A stretch of DNA of 64,000 nt from Desulfobacteraceae bacterium (GCA_016744295.1 JADGEQ010000010.1:62001-126000), one strand, 5' to 3'. Positions 34,700 through 44,242 are shown, numbered from the stretch's first letter. The notes: generated by a model from the letters alone, not told the origin. A program made the numbers and translations.

Positions 34700-34951
34700 A
34701 TGAAAATAGAGATCCTTGGAACAGGATGTAAAAGTTGTGATACGCTTTATGGCAATGTGGTGAATGCTTTGGAAAAAACAGGCCTTACTGATGGGGCAAA
34801 TTTGGAAAAAACAGGTGATATTGATTATTTTGTAAAAATGGGCGTGTTCTCCACACCTGGACTAGTGATTGACGGTGCATTAATTTCATCGGGACAGGTT
34901 TTAAGTGAGGAACAAATTGTTGAGGTGCTGAAAAATAAAATAAGGACATAA
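34700..34951 (+). CDS. Small thioredoxin-family protein (MTH895-like redox-active disulfide protein)
   Basis: This is 83 residues: IEILGTGCKSCDTLYGNVV carries the CxxC motif and GVFSTPGLVIDG the cis-Pro loop. It belongs to the short archaeal/bacterial thioredoxin-like group (MTH895/TM1738 type). These proteins sit in anaerobes beside arsenic, sulfur or methyl-transfer genes. TAAGGAG lies before the ATG. As the fifth thioredoxin-like gene in a row, it may reduce or relay electrons to the four paralogues above. Confidence 0.85.
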   Translation: MKIEILGTGCKSCDTLYGNVVNALEKTGLTDGANLEKTGDIDYFVKMGVFSTPGLVIDGALISSGQVLSEEQIVEVLKNKIRT

Positions 34952-35000
34952 AAAAAAGCAAAAAACAAATTAGATTTAATTCACAAGGAGTGAAAATCCC

Positions 35001-36017
35001 ATGGGAACGGTTACAAATGTCATTTTAATTACAGGATTTTTGGGAAGCGGTAAAACCACCTTTCTTAACCGGATTATTAAAAGGTTCCCAAAAGATCAGA
35101 AACTCATGATTCTCATGAATGAGTTTGGCGAAATCGGTTTGGACGGCACCTTGATTGAGGGCGATGACCTTGATATTCTTGAAATTAGCAAGGGCTCAAT
35201 TTTTTGCGTTTGTGTCAAGACAGATTTCATAAGGGCGTTGAGCCAAATTGCCCATGATTTGAAGCCGGACGTATTGATTGTGGAATCAACCGGTGTTGCA
35301 AATCCATCGGATTTGAAAAAAGACCTGAAATTGTCTATTTTTAAAAACCGATTTCACATGAAAGACCAGATTTGCCTGATTGATGCCAATTGCTTTGAAG
35401 ATGCCTATAATACCTTTATTTCCGTTGAAAAACAGATTGCATCCTCTTCCCTGTTTGTGATCAACAAAGTGGATCTTGTTTCCCAGGACACCATATCTGC
35501 CATAAAGAAGATAATTGCCACCCACCATCCATCCCCGGAATTCTATGAAACCAGTTATGCCGACATCCCCATGGAACGGTTTTATTTCAAACAGGAGTCA
35601 GGAGAGGACAGGATGGACACACAAATTCCGATCTCCTCCCGGGAACTTGACGATGCCATTGAAAAACTTCTGGAAAATCCAAATATAAATGCAACACCTC
35701 CGGACAGGCTGATGTCTGCAGTTTATTCCTGGAATGGATCTGATATAGATACATTTAAATCCATGGTATTGTTATTTCCTAAAAAATTGATACGGGCAAA
35801 GGGTATTCTGGCCAATGGGACCGCTACCTATCTGTTTAACCTTGTCATGTCCCAACACACAATCGATCTCTACACACCTGAAAAACAGTGTACCTCACTG
35901 ATAAATAATATCGTTTTTATCGGATCGCCAGAGGTGATTAAGGAACTTGAAACCCTTAGTCTCAAATATCCAGATCTGGCACAAAAGTCGGTTTTTGATC
36001 CCATGAAGATAAACTAG
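35001..36017 (+). CDS. G3E-family GTPase (CobW/CooC-like metallochaperone)
   Basis: This is 338 residues. The P-loop GFLGSGKTT, switch-like NEFGEIGLD, and the NKVD base-recognition motif (VINKVDLV) are intact. The G3E metal motif GCxCC is changed to IFCVCVKTDF, keeping a CxC pair. These proteins use GTP to insert metals (Co, Zn, Ni) or support B12 enzymes. It follows the small thioredoxin by 49 bp and precedes the B12-domain and MeaB genes, so it probably loads metal onto a protein of this operon, perhaps at the Sec/Cys site of the UroD-type enzyme. Confidence 0.85.
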   Translation: MGTVTNVILITGFLGSGKTTFLNRIIKRFPKDQKLMILMNEFGEIGLDGTLIEGDDLDILEISKGSIFCVCVKTDFIRALSQIAHDLKPDVLIVESTGVANPSDLKKDLKLSIFKNRFHMKDQICLIDANCFEDAYNTFISVEKQIASSSLFVINKVDLVSQDTISAIKKIIATHHPSPEFYETSYADIPMERFYFKQESGEDRMDTQIPISSRELDDAIEKLLENPNINATPPDRLMSAVYSWNGSDIDTFKSMVLLFPKKLIRAKGILANGTATYLFNLVMSQHTIDLYTPEKQCTSLINNIVFIGSPEVIKELETLSLKYPDLAQKSVFDPMKIN

Positions 36018-36087
36018 TGAGGTTGGTTTTTATTCTACCCTCAGATCAATTGTCTAGCAATTGTCTATCATAGGAAAGGATTGCACC

Positions 36088-36540
36088 ATGCAAGAGGACC
36101 CGGATTTTTATTATTCCAAGGAGTATATTGCACTTCAGGAACGCAGTGAAAGTTTTCAGCTGATGACCGGCCGGCGCCCGAGAATTTTGCTCACCAATAT
36201 GGAAGAAAGTTCAGAAGCAAAGGCGATGCAAATATTTGCCATTATCTATTCAGATGTCGGCTTCGATGTTGATATCAGTCCAATGTGCGTGACGGCTCAA
36301 GTAGTGGCCAGGATGGCAGTGGACAATGATGTCCATGTGGTTAATATTTTAGCATCACAAGACGACAGGAGTCTTCTGTCCCTCCTGATCGGTGAATTAA
36401 AAAAACAGGATGCCGGCGAGATAAAAGTGATACTGTCCTCCGGACATTTAACGGTGAACCCACTCGGCAAAAACCAAGATTTCGAAAGACTGGTAGGCCG
36501 GTCCGCAAGCAAGATTTTGAATCTGATAGGAGGAGGATGA
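36088..36540 (+). CDS. Methylmalonyl-CoA-mutase-type B12-binding domain lacking the cobalt His
   Basis: This is 150 residues from ATG 36088 (GGAAAGG upstream; a TTG at 36061 is less likely). The sequence RRPRILLTNM...DVGFDVDISPM and AVDNDVHVVNILAS follow the small subunit of methylmalonyl-CoA mutase, but the GxDGHDRG motif reads MEESSEAKAM, with no His to bind cobalt. A 35-residue tail before the domain is unlike mutases. It may bind cobalamin without a His ligand or serve as a docking partner for the MeaB-like GTPase, whose ATG overlaps its stop (ATGA). No catalytic mutase domain is in the window. Confidence 0.75.
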   Translation: MQEDPDFYYSKEYIALQERSESFQLMTGRRPRILLTNMEESSEAKAMQIFAIIYSDVGFDVDISPMCVTAQVVARMAVDNDVHVVNILASQDDRSLLSLLIGELKKQDAGEIKVILSSGHLTVNPLGKNQDFERLVGRSASKILNLIGGG

Positions 36541-37511
36541 CCCAGCAAGATCCGCAATATTATATTCAGGGGGTTCTGAAGAAAAATAGACGACTTCTTT
36601 CACAAACCATTACCCTGATTGAAAGTTCTCTGGAAGAACACAAAGCAATATCAAAAAAGGTGATAGAAGGATTGATACCCTATACCGGTGGCTCTATTCG
36701 TCTGGGAATTACCGGTGTGCCGGGGGCGGGTAAAAGCACCTTTATTGAAAATCTCGGAACTATGCTTGTGAAAAAAGGACACAAGGTTGCGATTTTGGCA
36801 ATTGATCCTTCAAGTAATAGGGCAGGGGGCAGTATCCTGGGTGATAAAACCCGTATGGGAAAGCTGGTCTCCCATGAAGATACCTTTATACGGCCGAGTC
36901 CTTCAGGCCTGTCTTTGGGAGGGGTGGGATCCAAAACCCGGGAAAGTATGTTGGTTGTTGAGGCCGCAGGATATGATGTTGTCATCATAGAAACCGTTGG
37001 TGTGGGACAATCGGAAACCAGTGTGGCCACCATGGTTGATTTTTATCTTGCTCTGATGATAGCAGGTGCCGGGGATGAACTTCAGGGTATAAAAAAAGGG
37101 GTGCTTGAGGTGGCCGATGCCATTGCCATTAATAAGGCAGATGGTGAAAATATGGATCAGGTCGCCAGAGCAAAGCATTCCCTGGAAATGGCCATGCAGA
37201 TGATCATGACACCCTCCTTTGCATGGAGACCCCCGGTCCTTAGTTGCAGTTCTGTGATTAAAAACGGTTCTCTGGAAGTATGGAACATTGTATTGGCCCA
37301 TCAAAAAGAGATGAAAAGAACAGGACAATTTGAACAAAAAAGAAGAGAACAGTCCATTGAATGGATGTGGGCCCTGGTGAAGGAAGGTCTTAAATCACGG
37401 TTCAATGAAAATGAATCTATTTCGGGTTTAATTCCGTTTCTCTCCAAAAAAGTCAGTGAGGATCTTATCTCCCCTTCAGCCGCAGCAGGGGAAATGCTGG
37501 CACTCTTATAG
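36537..37511 (+). CDS. MeaB/ArgK-family P-loop GTPase
   Basis: This is 324 residues. The P-loop GITGVPGAGKST, the DPSS motif and the Walker B region VIIETVGVGQSET are full-length and intact; INKADGEN is the base motif. MeaB gates cobalamin loading and protects B12 mutases. Here it is fused in expression to a B12-like domain (4-bp overlap) and not to a mutase. This suggests it guards a different corrinoid or methyl-transfer reaction. It ends the operon and faces the ABC-F gene, which converges from the right. Confidence 0.88.
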   Translation: MTQQDPQYYIQGVLKKNRRLLSQTITLIESSLEEHKAISKKVIEGLIPYTGGSIRLGITGVPGAGKSTFIENLGTMLVKKGHKVAILAIDPSSNRAGGSILGDKTRMGKLVSHEDTFIRPSPSGLSLGGVGSKTRESMLVVEAAGYDVVIIETVGVGQSETSVATMVDFYLALMIAGAGDELQGIKKGVLEVADAIAINKADGENMDQVARAKHSLEMAMQMIMTPSFAWRPPVLSCSSVIKNGSLEVWNIVLAHQKEMKRTGQFEQKRREQSIEWMWALVKEGLKSRFNENESISGLIPFLSKKVSEDLISPSAAAGEMLALL

Positions 37512-37617
37512 ATTACAATGTTTTTGAAGAGTGGGGCATGATGATTGAACAGACACAGAGAACAATGGTCATCATGGGTTTATTTTAAAAAAATTTCATG
37601 GCTCATTTCCCCGGGGG

Positions 37618-39435
37618 TTATTTTTCTGCGGCAGCCTTTTTATCTTCTAAAATCTCCCATCTGGCATAAAGCTCTTGGACAGTTGTCTCGGCGGTTTCAA
37701 GCTGGGAACAGATCTTGGTCATAAGACCAGGATCTTTTATTGATTCAGGTTCCTGCACTTGTTTGGTCAGTTGTTCAACCAGGGCTTCTCCTTCAAGAAT
37801 ATGCGCTTCAATATGCTCAAGCTCATATTTATCTTTAAATGAAAAGTTGGATTTTACCCTGGCAGCATTTTTTTTGGGGGCACTTTTTTTGGACACTTTT
37901 TTAACGGGTTCAAGGAGAGCCTGGCGCATGGTTAGAATCTGGTTAAAATCCTTGTAAAACTGGGCATCGGCATTTGGATCAAGGTAAAGAATTTTATGAC
38001 AGACCCTGTCCATGAGATACCGGTCATGGGAGACAATGATCACGGCACCGGCAAACTCCTTGATACTCTGTTCCAGCACTTCCAACGAAAGGATATCCAG
38101 ATCATTGGTGGGTTCATCCAGCAGGAGAATGTCGCAGGGTTCAAGCATGAGATTGGCAAGAATAATCCTGGCTTTTTCACCACCTGACAGCCGCTTTATG
38201 GGCATGTCCAATTGATCGGGCATAAACAAAAAACGCTTTGCCCAGGTGACCACATGAACTGACCTGCCCTTATAATTTACCGAATCTCCGCCGGCAGGAT
38301 TTAAGGCCTCCCGCAAAGGGATTTCCGGGTTCAATTGGGTCCGGTCCTGATCAAATATGGCAATTCTTAGATTTTCGGCCCACTTGACGGTTCCCTCATC
38401 GGGTTCCATGTTTTTTTTCAAAATGGACAGCAGGGTTGATTTACCGCTTCCGTTTTCTCCCACCACCCCAAGGCAGAAACCGGGGCCTAACTCAAAGGTG
38501 AGGTTGGAAAACAAGTCATTACCCTGGAATCCTTTTTTCAGATTGTGGACCTGGAGTAATTTTCGGGTTTGTCTGCCTGTTGCAGAAAAATCAATGCCCA
38601 TCTTGGTTGATATTTTATTTCTTGTTTTTAATGCAGCTAGTTCAATGCGAAGTTTTTCAGCCTGATCGATTCGGTATTTTGCCTTGGTGCTGCGGGCTTT
38701 TGCACCCTGGCGCAGCCATTCGTCTTCCCTTCGCATTTTACTGGCCATGGAGGATTGTTTGCTTTGCTGGGCAATCAGAAACTTTTCCCGCTCTTTTTCA
38801 AATTTAATATATTGGCCCTGGATTTTAAAATAGCCCTGTTCGTAATATTTGCCTATTTCCATAATATTAGAACAAACATTTTCAAGGAAGGTCCGGTCAT
38901 GGCTGACAACAATAAAGGAAAATAAAGCGGTTTGAAGCATTTTTTCCAACCATAAAATCCCGGTGATGTCCAGGTGATTGGTTGGTTCATCCAGCAACAG
39001 CAGATCCGGTTTCTTACAAAGGGCCCGGGTAATGGCAAGCCTTTTTGTCCAGCCGCCGGACAGATGTTTTGCCAAAAGTGCTGGGTCTGCAAATTTGCCC
39101 TTGCCAAGTGCCTGGTTGACCCGTTTATGACGTTCCTTCTCGTCAATGGGTTCATCGGTCAGGCAGTCGTATAAAATATCTTCAATTGATTTTTCCGGTT
39201 CAAATGTATCTTGCTGGGCAAGATAAACAAACCGGTCCCCAGGCCGGACGATTCGTTCCCCTTCGTCGGGTAGCGTCATCCCCTTGATGAGCTTTAAGAG
39301 GGTGGATTTTCCGCTGCCGTTCATGCCGATGAGGCCCAATTGTTCCTTTGATTTAAAATCAAGGGTGAGATCGGAAAAAAGGGTGTCATCTCCATAGGTT
39401 TTTGAAACTTGATTCAAGCTGAACAAAACTGACAT
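37618..39435 (-). CDS. ABC-F family ATPase (Uup-like)
   Basis: This is 605 residues with two ATP-binding cassettes: GMNGSGKSTLL and GENGSGKSTLL, signatures HLSGGWTKR and RLSGGEKAR, Walker B LLLDEPTNHLD and LLLDEPTNDLD. A coiled-coil C-terminal extension follows, typical of Uup. These soluble proteins act on ribosomes or DNA structures and are not transporters. It converges with the MeaB gene. Confidence 0.88.
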   Translation of the reverse strand: MSVLFSLNQVSKTYGDDTLFSDLTLDFKSKEQLGLIGMNGSGKSTLLKLIKGMTLPDEGERIVRPGDRFVYLAQQDTFEPEKSIEDILYDCLTDEPIDEKERHKRVNQALGKGKFADPALLAKHLSGGWTKRLAITRALCKKPDLLLLDEPTNHLDITGILWLEKMLQTALFSFIVVSHDRTFLENVCSNIMEIGKYYEQGYFKIQGQYIKFEKEREKFLIAQQSKQSSMASKMRREDEWLRQGAKARSTKAKYRIDQAEKLRIELAALKTRNKISTKMGIDFSATGRQTRKLLQVHNLKKGFQGNDLFSNLTFELGPGFCLGVVGENGSGKSTLLSILKKNMEPDEGTVKWAENLRIAIFDQDRTQLNPEIPLREALNPAGGDSVNYKGRSVHVVTWAKRFLFMPDQLDMPIKRLSGGEKARIILANLMLEPCDILLLDEPTNDLDILSLEVLEQSIKEFAGAVIIVSHDRYLMDRVCHKILYLDPNADAQFYKDFNQILTMRQALLEPVKKVSKKSAPKKNAARVKSNFSFKDKYELEHIEAHILEGEALVEQLTKQVQEPESIKDPGLMTKICSQLETAETTVQELYARWEILEDKKAAAEK

Positions 39436-39468
39436 AATAAGTATATTTTCTTTTTTTTATAGGGTTGT

Positions 39469-39693
39469 TTAGACGTTCCGGATTTGTTTGAACACCCGTA
39501 TCATTTTGATCAGAAAGCTAATGGCAAGGGCAAGGCTTATGAGTATGATAAAACTGGCTGCAAAAAAGGTCATGATAAAATAAAAGGGATTATTGAGGGC
39601 ATAGGCTGCCCTCATAAGGTCAACGCCAAAGACCAGGAAAAAAAGTGAGGCCAGCATCATAAGTGTCTGAAAGATCCACCAGGTATATTTCAT
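39469..39693 (-). CDS. Small two-helix membrane protein
   Basis: This is 74 residues with two hydrophobic segments (WIFQTLMMLASLFFLVFGVDL and FIMTFFAASFIILISLALAISF) and basic ends. It is not recognised. It stands 33 bp upstream of the ABC-F start on the same strand, so it may share its transcript. Confidence 0.6.
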   Translation of the reverse strand: MKYTWWIFQTLMMLASLFFLVFGVDLMRAAYALNNPFYFIMTFFAASFIILISLALAISFLIKMIRVFKQIRNV

Positions 39694-39932
39694 AAAATTT
39701 TTATTCGGCTCCGTCTATAAATAGTATAGATAATCAGGGTAACAAAATCCCGGCAAGTTTATAGGGTTCGGTAAAAAAAATCAAATCAAATCAATTGTAT
39801 ATTGATTAAATGCTGCCCTTTCCTATATTAATAGGGGACAAAGCTATGGAATAATAAACCTGTCCTGACATTGTATTCTCCATATTTTCCTTGGGGAAAG
39901 ACTGATCAGGATAATCGGAAGGCAGGAAACTG

Positions 39933-40613
39933 ATGAGACTATTGTTGGTTGAAGATGATAAAAAAATTGCCCGGTTCGTTGAAACAGGCCTTCGGGCATC
40001 GGGATTTGCAGTGGATATTGCCGTCACGGGTACCCAGGGATTTGATATGGCCGTTGGGGCCCCCTATGATACGTTGATCATTGATATCATGCTGCCGGAA
40101 CTGGACGGATTTGCCTTGATTCGAAAATTGAGGGATCACAAAAATAATGCCCCGATCATTGTACTGAGTGCAAGGGGCCGGGTGGATGACCGGATAAAGG
40201 GCCTTGAGGCAGGGGCCGACGATTATCTGACCAAACCCTTTTCTTTTTCAGAACTGCTGGCCCGGATTCAGGCGTTGATCCGCAGGGCAGGTAATATAAC
40301 CGATCCTGTCTGTCTGTCCCACTCGGATTTATCCGTTGACCTTGTCAAGCGGCAGGTAAAAAGGGGAGAAGAAACAATCGACCTCCAGCCCCTTGAGTTT
40401 TCATTGCTGGAATATTTATTGCGGAACAAAGAACGGGTGGTATCAAAAACCATGATCATGGAGCATGTCTGGAACTATAATTTCGACCCCATGACCAATG
40501 TGGTGGAGGCCAGAATTTGCAGGCTGCGGGACAAAATTGACAAAGACCACCAGAGCAAACTGATTCATACGGTGCGGGGTGCCGGATATGTCCTTAAAAC
40601 TGATGATGCCTGA
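39933..40613 (+). CDS. OmpR-family response regulator
   Basis: This is 226 residues. The receiver has the acidic pair VEDD, the phosphoacceptor Asp in IIDIMLPELDGF and Lys in TKPFSF. A winged-helix DNA-binding domain follows (VEARICRLRDKID, HTVRGAGYVLK). Its last codons overlap the kinase start, and an HtrA gene follows, an arrangement like envelope-stress systems. Confidence 0.93.
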   Translation: MRLLLVEDDKKIARFVETGLRASGFAVDIAVTGTQGFDMAVGAPYDTLIIDIMLPELDGFALIRKLRDHKNNAPIIVLSARGRVDDRIKGLEAGADDYLTKPFSFSELLARIQALIRRAGNITDPVCLSHSDLSVDLVKRQVKRGEETIDLQPLEFSLLEYLLRNKERVVSKTMIMEHVWNYNFDPMTNVVEARICRLRDKIDKDHQSKLIHTVRGAGYVLKTDDA

Positions 40614-42012
40614 CCTGTTCAAGACCATCGCCTTTCGCCTGACACTCTGGTATGCGGGTATTTTTTCCGTGTCCTCCTGTGTGGCATTTGCTTTGTTTTA
40701 TTTTTTGGCAACCCAGACCCTCCAGGAACAGACAGACCGGGATCTGCTTGAGAAAGCAAGGTATTTTTCAACCGTTATCCAGCGGAATGGAATAATGGGG
40801 GCCAGTAAGCTTGCGGTTATAGAAGCCCAGGCAGCTGGAGAAAAGAGAATTTTTTTCCGGTTGCTCTATCCAAACGGGGAGGTGTTTGCATCCTCCCACA
40901 TGTCCTATTGGAAAGATATAAGCGTCGACCTTGATGCCATCAATACCCTGTCCCATACAAAAGGCCATGTATTTACCACCTGGCTAATAAGGCCCAATGA
41001 TCAGAAAGCCCGGGTGTTGTACAGCTTTGTGGCGCAAAATGTAATTTTACAAACTGGAATCGCCATGGATTTTCAGTCTAAATTTATTTCTGCATTTAAA
41101 ACGGTTTTCATCGCTGCCATGGGATTTATCATTATTTTTTCTGCTGTTTCCGGGCTTTTTTTATCAAGAAAAGCCCTGTCCGGGGTAAAGGCTATTACCC
41201 GAACGGCAAACAGTATTTCTGCTGCCAACCTTGAAAAACGGGTGCCTGTTACCGGCAATCAGGACGAATTGGATCTTTTGGCCCACACCGTTAACCGGAT
41301 GCTGGACCGGATTGAAGCATTGATACAAAGTATCCGGGAAATGAGTGATAACATTGCCCATGATCTAAAAAGTCCCCTCACTCGGATAAGGGGATTTGCA
41401 GAAATTGCCCTGATCAACATGGATAATATTGACAACTACAGAGGAATGGCAGCCAATACCATTGAAGAATCAGACCGCCTTCTGGATATGATCAACACCA
41501 TGCTGGTGATTTCCAAGGCCGAAGCGGGGGAGGGTGAATTTTTCTATAAATCTGTGAATCTGACTGCCATGGTTCAAGAGGCTTGGGATCTGTTTGTGCC
41601 GGTGGCCGAGGACAAATGTATCGATTTTACCCATGAAGTGCCAGCCCATGTTCAAATTGAAGCAGATGCGAAAATGCTCCAGCGGGCATTTGCAAATCTG
41701 CTGGACAATGCATTGAAATATACCCGGGAAAAGGGGAGGGTACATGTTGATCTTCGATCCGAGACAGACGGATTTGTATATATTCGAGTGGCAGATACCG
41801 GACCAGGCATAGATTCAGCCTGTTTTGAAAAAATTTTTGAACGGTTTTATCGAGCCGAGTCCTCCAGAACCAGTACGGGAACAGGCCTGGGCTTAAGTTT
41901 TGCCCGCACCGTTGCCCGACAGCACAAGGGAGATCTTATTGTCACAAGTCAGTTGGGCAAGGGAAGTGTTTTTACAATGAAATTACCATATCGTAATGTT
42001 CAGATCATTTAA
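40603..42012 (+). CDS. Membrane sensor histidine kinase, partner of the upstream regulator
   Basis: This is about 470 residues from ATG 40603 (40606 and 40588 are alternatives; no ribosome site is visible, so translation is probably coupled). An N-terminal membrane segment, a periplasmic loop of about 130 residues, a second membrane segment (FIAAMGFIIIFSAVSGLFL) and a HAMP domain precede His in MSDNIAHDLKSPLTRIRG and the ATPase (NLLDNALKYT, GTGLGLSFA). It overlaps the regulator by 11 bp. Confidence 0.9.
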   Translation: MMPDLFKTIAFRLTLWYAGIFSVSSCVAFALFYFLATQTLQEQTDRDLLEKARYFSTVIQRNGIMGASKLAVIEAQAAGEKRIFFRLLYPNGEVFASSHMSYWKDISVDLDAINTLSHTKGHVFTTWLIRPNDQKARVLYSFVAQNVILQTGIAMDFQSKFISAFKTVFIAAMGFIIIFSAVSGLFLSRKALSGVKAITRTANSISAANLEKRVPVTGNQDELDLLAHTVNRMLDRIEALIQSIREMSDNIAHDLKSPLTRIRGFAEIALINMDNIDNYRGMAANTIEESDRLLDMINTMLVISKAEAGEGEFFYKSVNLTAMVQEAWDLFVPVAEDKCIDFTHEVPAHVQIEADAKMLQRAFANLLDNALKYTREKGRVHVDLRSETDGFVYIRVADTGPGIDSACFEKIFERFYRAESSRTSTGTGLGLSFARTVARQHKGDLIVTSQLGKGSVFTMKLPYRNVQII

Positions 42013-42084
42013 AAACCATGTTTCTGCATTATTATGGTTTCAGTTGTAAAAAGAGATATGAACCCATAATTTTAAAGGAGATAC

Positions 42085-43518
42085 ATGATGGGATATATGA
42101 AAACAGGAAATATAAAAAATTTTTTGCTGGCAATCATTATCACAGGTTTTTGGGTGTTGCCGGCCATGGCAGCCAAAAACCAGGGGACAATAATGGTTCC
42201 GGCCAATTTTTCCCAGCTTGCAGAGCAAGCAAAGACAGGGGTGGTCAATATCCAGACTGTTAAAACCATCCAGGGCGGGGGCCGGGTGTTTCAACATTTT
42301 TTTGGTTCCCCCTTTGGCGGTGGCAAGGAGGGGATGGAACGGTTTTTCTCACCTTTTCCCAACCAAAGACCCCAGTCCAGGAAAGAAAAAAGTCTGGGCT
42401 CTGGATTTATCATCAGTAAAGACGGATATATTGTCACCAACAATCATGTGATCCAGGATGCCGATCAAATTAAGGTAATTCTCCATGATGATAAGGAATA
42501 TGATGCCCAAATCATAGGGTCTGACCCCATGACAGATTTAGCCTTGATAAAAATTGATGCTAAAAAACTTGAACCCCTGAAATTCGGCAGCTCCTCCAAT
42601 GCCAAAGTAGGATCATGGGTTGTTGCCATCGGCAGTCCTTTTGGTCTTGAGCAAACCGTCACCGCCGGGATCATCAGCGCAAAGGGACGGATTATCGGGT
42701 CCGGACCCTATGATGATTTTATCCAGACAGATGCTTCCATTAATCCGGGGAACAGCGGCGGTCCTCTGTTAAACCTTGAAGGGGAGGTCATAGGGATCAA
42801 TACTGCCATTATCAAATCCGGCCAGGGGATTGGGTTTGCCATTCCTTCGGATCTTGCCACGGGTATCATTGACCAGCTAACCGAGTCCAAACAGGTCTCC
42901 CGAGGGTGGATGGGGGTTGCCATCCAGAATGTTACAAAGGAACTGGCAGAATACTATGGCATCAAGGAAACCAGCGGTGTTTATGTTGCGAAGGTGTATG
43001 AAGAAAATCCGGCAGATAGGGCAGGCATAAAAACCGGTGACGTTATTGTTATGATCAACGGCAGAAGAATTAATACCTCAAGGGATTTGACGGTCACCAT
43101 TGCCAACCTGAAAGTAAAAGAAACCATTAAGGTCAAATTAATCCGCAGGGGAAAAGAAAAAATAGTTGCTGTGACCCTGGGAAAAAGACCCGATCAGAAC
43201 CCTGAGATTCTTGCCACCAATGACGGATATGATACCTTTGGGTTTATGTTCAAGCAGGTGGATGATGCCATTGCCCAAAAGCTCGGATACCCCGTTGGAA
43301 TTAAGGGACTTATCCTAACCAAGATTAAGCCTGACAGCCCGGCAAGTCGATCTGGTGTCCGTGTTGGAGATTTGTTGATTGAACTCAACCATAAAAAAGT
43401 AGCCAAAGCGAGTGAATATCAAAATTATCTGGGAAAATTAGAAAAAGAGGATCTTGTTCAACTATTATTTCGCAGGGGAAACAGCCATGTATTTGTGGTT
43501 CAGTTTAAAAAAGATTAA
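42085..43518 (+). CDS. degP: HtrA/DegP-type periplasmic serine protease
   Basis: This is 477 residues with a signal peptide (FLLAIIITGFWVLPAMA). The catalytic triad is in TNNHVIQ (His), TDLALIK (Asp) and NPGNSGGP (Ser). Two PDZ domains follow, the first around GVYVAKVYEENPADRAG and the second around DSPASRSGVRVG. Such proteases degrade misfolded envelope proteins. It has AAAGGAG before the ATG and lies 72 bp behind the two-component kinase, which probably regulates it. Confidence 0.93.
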   Translation: MMGYMKTGNIKNFLLAIIITGFWVLPAMAAKNQGTIMVPANFSQLAEQAKTGVVNIQTVKTIQGGGRVFQHFFGSPFGGGKEGMERFFSPFPNQRPQSRKEKSLGSGFIISKDGYIVTNNHVIQDADQIKVILHDDKEYDAQIIGSDPMTDLALIKIDAKKLEPLKFGSSSNAKVGSWVVAIGSPFGLEQTVTAGIISAKGRIIGSGPYDDFIQTDASINPGNSGGPLLNLEGEVIGINTAIIKSGQGIGFAIPSDLATGIIDQLTESKQVSRGWMGVAIQNVTKELAEYYGIKETSGVYVAKVYEENPADRAGIKTGDVIVMINGRRINTSRDLTVTIANLKVKETIKVKLIRRGKEKIVAVTLGKRPDQNPEILATNDGYDTFGFMFKQVDDAIAQKLGYPVGIKGLILTKIKPDSPASRSGVRVGDLLIELNHKKVAKASEYQNYLGKLEKEDLVQLLFRRGNSHVFVVQFKKD

Positions 43519-43532
43519 TTAAATGTCAGTGG

Positions 43533-43571
43533 GGGGCAGCTGGTGTGATAAAACACTCAACTGCCCCTTTT
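43533..43571 (+). terminator. Terminator after htrA
   Basis: GGGGCAG (43533-43539) and CTGCCCC (43561-43567) pair, with a T-run immediately after. Confidence 0.7.
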
Positions 43572-43625
43572 AAATTGATTATTGGTATCCATAAGCGACC
43601 GTTTCCCAAAAAGGGGATCGAGGAT

Positions 43626-43796
43626 TTAATCCCGAATGCCTCGCAGACTGTTATTAAGTTTTTGAAGAACCGCTCGCCTAAATTTTAAATTTACTCGAAT
43701 TAAGATATTAAGTTTCACCAGGCTACCGCTTGCATTGTCGTAGATTCTGGTACTTTTGTTCTCCGAGGTTATAACTGCAATTATTTGTTTCTCCAT
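43626..43796 (-). CDS. Small protein of unknown function (56 aa)
   Basis: MEKQIIAVITSENKSTR leads into a basic tail (KFRRAVLQKLNNSLRG). The start at 43796 is supported by a strong AGGGGG site 7 bp upstream. No family is recognised. Being 56 codons with a good ribosome site, it is plausible but not proven. Confidence 0.4.
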   Translation of the reverse strand: MEKQIIAVITSENKSTRIYDNASGSLVKLNILIRVNLKFRRAVLQKLNNSLRGIRD

Positions 43797-44166
43797 TGCA
43801 AACCCCCTATTGTTTATCTGTGAAAGCATTTTATCTATACATGGATAAATTGAGAATAATTATCCTGTTACGTATTTTAGATTTAGCCCAAATTTTCATG
43901 TCAAAAAGATCAGGCATTGCCTGACTGATGATTTTGGACCCTTTCCTGGTTCTTTCTGAATATGGTGGTTAAAAGGTCTTTGGGATTTTTGATCCTCAAA
44001 TAAGGGGTAGGGATTTTATACTAGATAAAACAAGGTAAGTTTGTGACAACGCCTTATGCATTGGAGTCTCCATCATCATAAAAGTGTATGGCAGTTGAGG
44101 AATCGAAAATAAGGTGGGCTTAAAACAAAAAAAAGCCACTGCATTAACAGCGACTTGATTGGATGT
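43797..44166. other. Intergenic region before the tRNA gene
   Basis: This is about 370 bp with no gene that I can support. It lies downstream of the minus-strand tRNA and upstream of the small minus-strand gene. Nothing notable was seen. Confidence 0.4.
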
Positions 44167-44242
44167 TGGTGGAGCTGAGGGGGATCGAACCCCTGACCTC
44201 ACGGCTGCCAGCCGTGCGCTCTCCCAGCTGAGCTACAGCCCC
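44167..44242 (-). tRNA. tRNA-Ala (anticodon GGC)
   Basis: The acceptor arms GGGGCTG and CAGCTCC, D arm, TTCGATC T-loop and a 5-bp anticodon stem CACGG/CCGTG around the loop CTGGCAG give anticodon GGC. The 3' CCA is encoded (44167-44169 on the plus strand read TGG). Confidence 0.95.
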
